Shown here: positions 62,805 through 64,000 of the stretch, piece by piece
How positions within the stretch are numbered: position 1 is the first letter of the stretch
Layout: each line of letters starts with the position of its first letter
Assembly: GCA_016183615.1 (NCBI GenBank)
Contig: JACPEG010000026.1
Coordinates: 62,001-126,000 of the forward strand
Source: Betaproteobacteria bacterium
GTDB taxonomy: Bacteria; Pseudomonadota; Gammaproteobacteria; Burkholderiales; UBA6910
Reading direction: 5' to 3'
Length of the DNA: 64,000 bases
The notes under the pieces: model-generated
What the model was told of the DNA's origin: nothing
What the model saw: the letters and a program-made list of their open reading frames with translations, nothing else
Database searches by the model: none
Translations under genes and position numbers: made by a program

Positions 62805-64000
62805 TCAGTCGTGGCGGTGGCGGGGATGGCTCGACCAGACGTCGCGCAGGCTACCCCATTTCTGGGCCGTCGACAGCCGCTCATCGGAGAGCGCCTCCAG
62901 GAAATCCGACAGCCGCTTGGACTTGATCACGGTGTACAGGGTGAGCCAGGCGACAGGAACGAACACGATGAGGAAAAAAGCAAGCCTCGCGGAGAGCGGC
63001 GCATCGGCCTCGGCGATGAGATTCATGCCGAGAAAGCCGGTGCTCACGGTCCCGATCAGGCCGAAGGTAGTCACCACGGTGAGACGCACCACGGTGTTGG
63101 CCTGACGGCGCAGGGTGTCGGTCTCCAGGTAATCATCCATGTCCTGGATTTCCTCCCGCACCTCATCGTAGAGCCGGTCGGTCCCCAGGTTCTCCGAGCA
63201 CATCCGGAACAAGGCCTTGGCCTGGGCCTGGTCCGAGATTTCGTGGAACCAGTAGCGGTGGGTGAAGCGCAGGAAGATTTCCTTGGTCTGGCGGATGGCA
63301 CGCTTGAACCGCTTCACCGACTCGGCGTCGTGGATGTCCAGACGCGACAGCGCCATCACCAGCCGGTCCGAGAGCATGAGCAGCGCCGCCTTGTGCAGGT
63401 GCGGAATCAGGCACAGCAGGAAGTACTGGTGGCGGAACTGGCTGAGCAGTCCCTTCTCCAGATCGGTGAACAGGCCCTCGCCCGCGTTTCCCACCATGAC
63501 GAAAGCGTGGCCGCAGCACATGAAGCGGGTGCTGGGCCGGTCGCGGCTGGGCGTCGCCTCCCAGTAGCGGTCGTAGCAGTAACGGCTCTCGAAATCGTCC
63601 AGGTGGCGCGAGGAATACGGCAGGCTGTCGGACTCCCCGGGCGCGGTCACCAGCCCCAGGCGCACGTAGTCGCCGCGGGTGAGTTTTCCCGGGTCCTCCA
63701 GCGCCAGGTAACCGAGGACCGGCATGCGGTGGTACTCGATCTGGCGGTAGCGGATGGGGCCCGTCTCGTCCGAGTGGTGCAGCACCATCGGCTTCAGCAG
63801 GTACTCCCAGTGGGAAGCAATGCACGGCGCCCGGTGCTTGCACACGAACGTCAGGTATTTCTCGCGCCTGTCGTAATCCGACACCGCGAGCACTTCGCCG
63901 TTGAAAGACAGCCACTCCACCCGCTGCGGGCAATGGCCGCCCATGCCCTCCAGGTCCCAGTAGGGCGGGTAGGCGCGCCCGAAGCGGTAAAGCGTGTCCT
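62805..64000 (-). CDS. CorA-like membrane protein (5' end outside the window)
   Basis: The last 398 codons are visible; the frame stays open through the right edge (DTLYRFGRAYPPYWDLEG precedes an internal ATG at 63944), so the true start lies outside. The C-terminus has the CorA layout: a long helix (DDYLETDTLRRQANTV), a transmembrane helix ending GFLGMNL with the GMN filter, and a second helix LAFFLIVFVPVAWLTLYTVI. The large N-terminal domain differs from canonical CorA. Metal or other ion transport is probable. Confidence 0.8.
   Translation of the reverse strand, partial: DTLYRFGRAYPPYWDLEGMGGHCPQRVEWLSFNGEVLAVSDYDRREKYLTFVCKHRAPCIASHWEYLLKPMVLHHSDETGPIRYRQIEYHRMPVLGYLALEDPGKLTRGDYVRLGLVTAPGESDSLPYSSRHLDDFESRYCYDRYWEATPSRDRPSTRFMCCGHAFVMVGNAGEGLFTDLEKGLLSQFRHQYFLLCLIPHLHKAALLMLSDRLVMALSRLDIHDAESVKRFKRAIRQTKEIFLRFTHRYWFHEISDQAQAKALFRMCSENLGTDRLYDEVREEIQDMDDYLETDTLRRQANTVVRLTVVTTFGLIGTVSTGFLGMNLIAEADAPLSARLAFFLIVFVPVAWLTLYTVIKSKRLSDFLEALSDERLSTAQKWGSLRDVWSSHPRHRHD

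Overview
The window is a GC-rich (roughly two thirds G+C) chromosomal segment. It is most likely from a betaproteobacterium with sulfur-oxidising and polyhydroxyalkanoate-storing traits. The evidence is the fmdB/DUF502/aspS/nudB gene order, the MFS-ssb pair divergent from uvrA, a phaC/pta/ackA cluster, an EEP nuclease/clsB pair, and a SoxXA-type cytochrome. No rRNA or tRNA genes and no CRISPR array were seen. The species cannot be named from sequence alone.

Layout. 1-8.4 kb: a cut-off Ca2+/Na+ antiporter, a lactate-oxidation operon (lutA-lutB-mmsA-lutC) with a divergent IclR regulator, egtD and a PBP7-type endopeptidase. 8.5-10.4 kb: an ATM1-type ABC exporter. 10.4-19.2 kb: an accessory region with an AidB-like acyl-CoA dehydrogenase and its TetR neighbour, an HpaB-family flavoprotein, and an isochorismatase-like hydrolase. 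It also holds deleted copies of the last two genes, an Ig-repeat/Rhs-core toxin-like gene with a candidate membrane immunity protein, and an IS30 fragment. 19.2-27.8 kb: small envelope proteins, an MBL hydrolase, a two-component system feeding into SulP and a universal stress protein, and a fused triheme SoxXA. 27.9-37.4 kb: clsB/EEP/SRPBCC genes, a lipoprotein, nadA, nudB, aspS, DUF502 and fmdB. 37.5-42 kb: phaC, maoC-pta and ackA behind a perfect FNR/ANR box.

42.1-55.2 kb is a defence island. It holds a RelE-like/UvrD helicase fusion, an ABC-three-component (DUF2326) system with a PD-(D/E)XK effector, a type III restriction-modification system with a DUF1016 nuclease between res and mod, and an RHH antitoxin with an internally deleted PIN toxin. 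55.4-64 kb returns to core genes: ssb, an MFS transporter, uvrA, glycerate 2-kinase, an SDR reductase and a cut-off CorA-like protein.

The most unusual layer is repetitive. Several palindromic families that share GTAGG/CCTAC ends sit directly at gene ends and several times supply the stop codon. Separately, four unrelated-sequence elements share one plan: two inverted arms, each a tandem run of 7- or 9-bp units. Three of them fill the whole gap between two co-directional genes (lutA/lutB, pbpG/egtD, aspS/nudB). The fourth lies in frame inside the type III mod gene.
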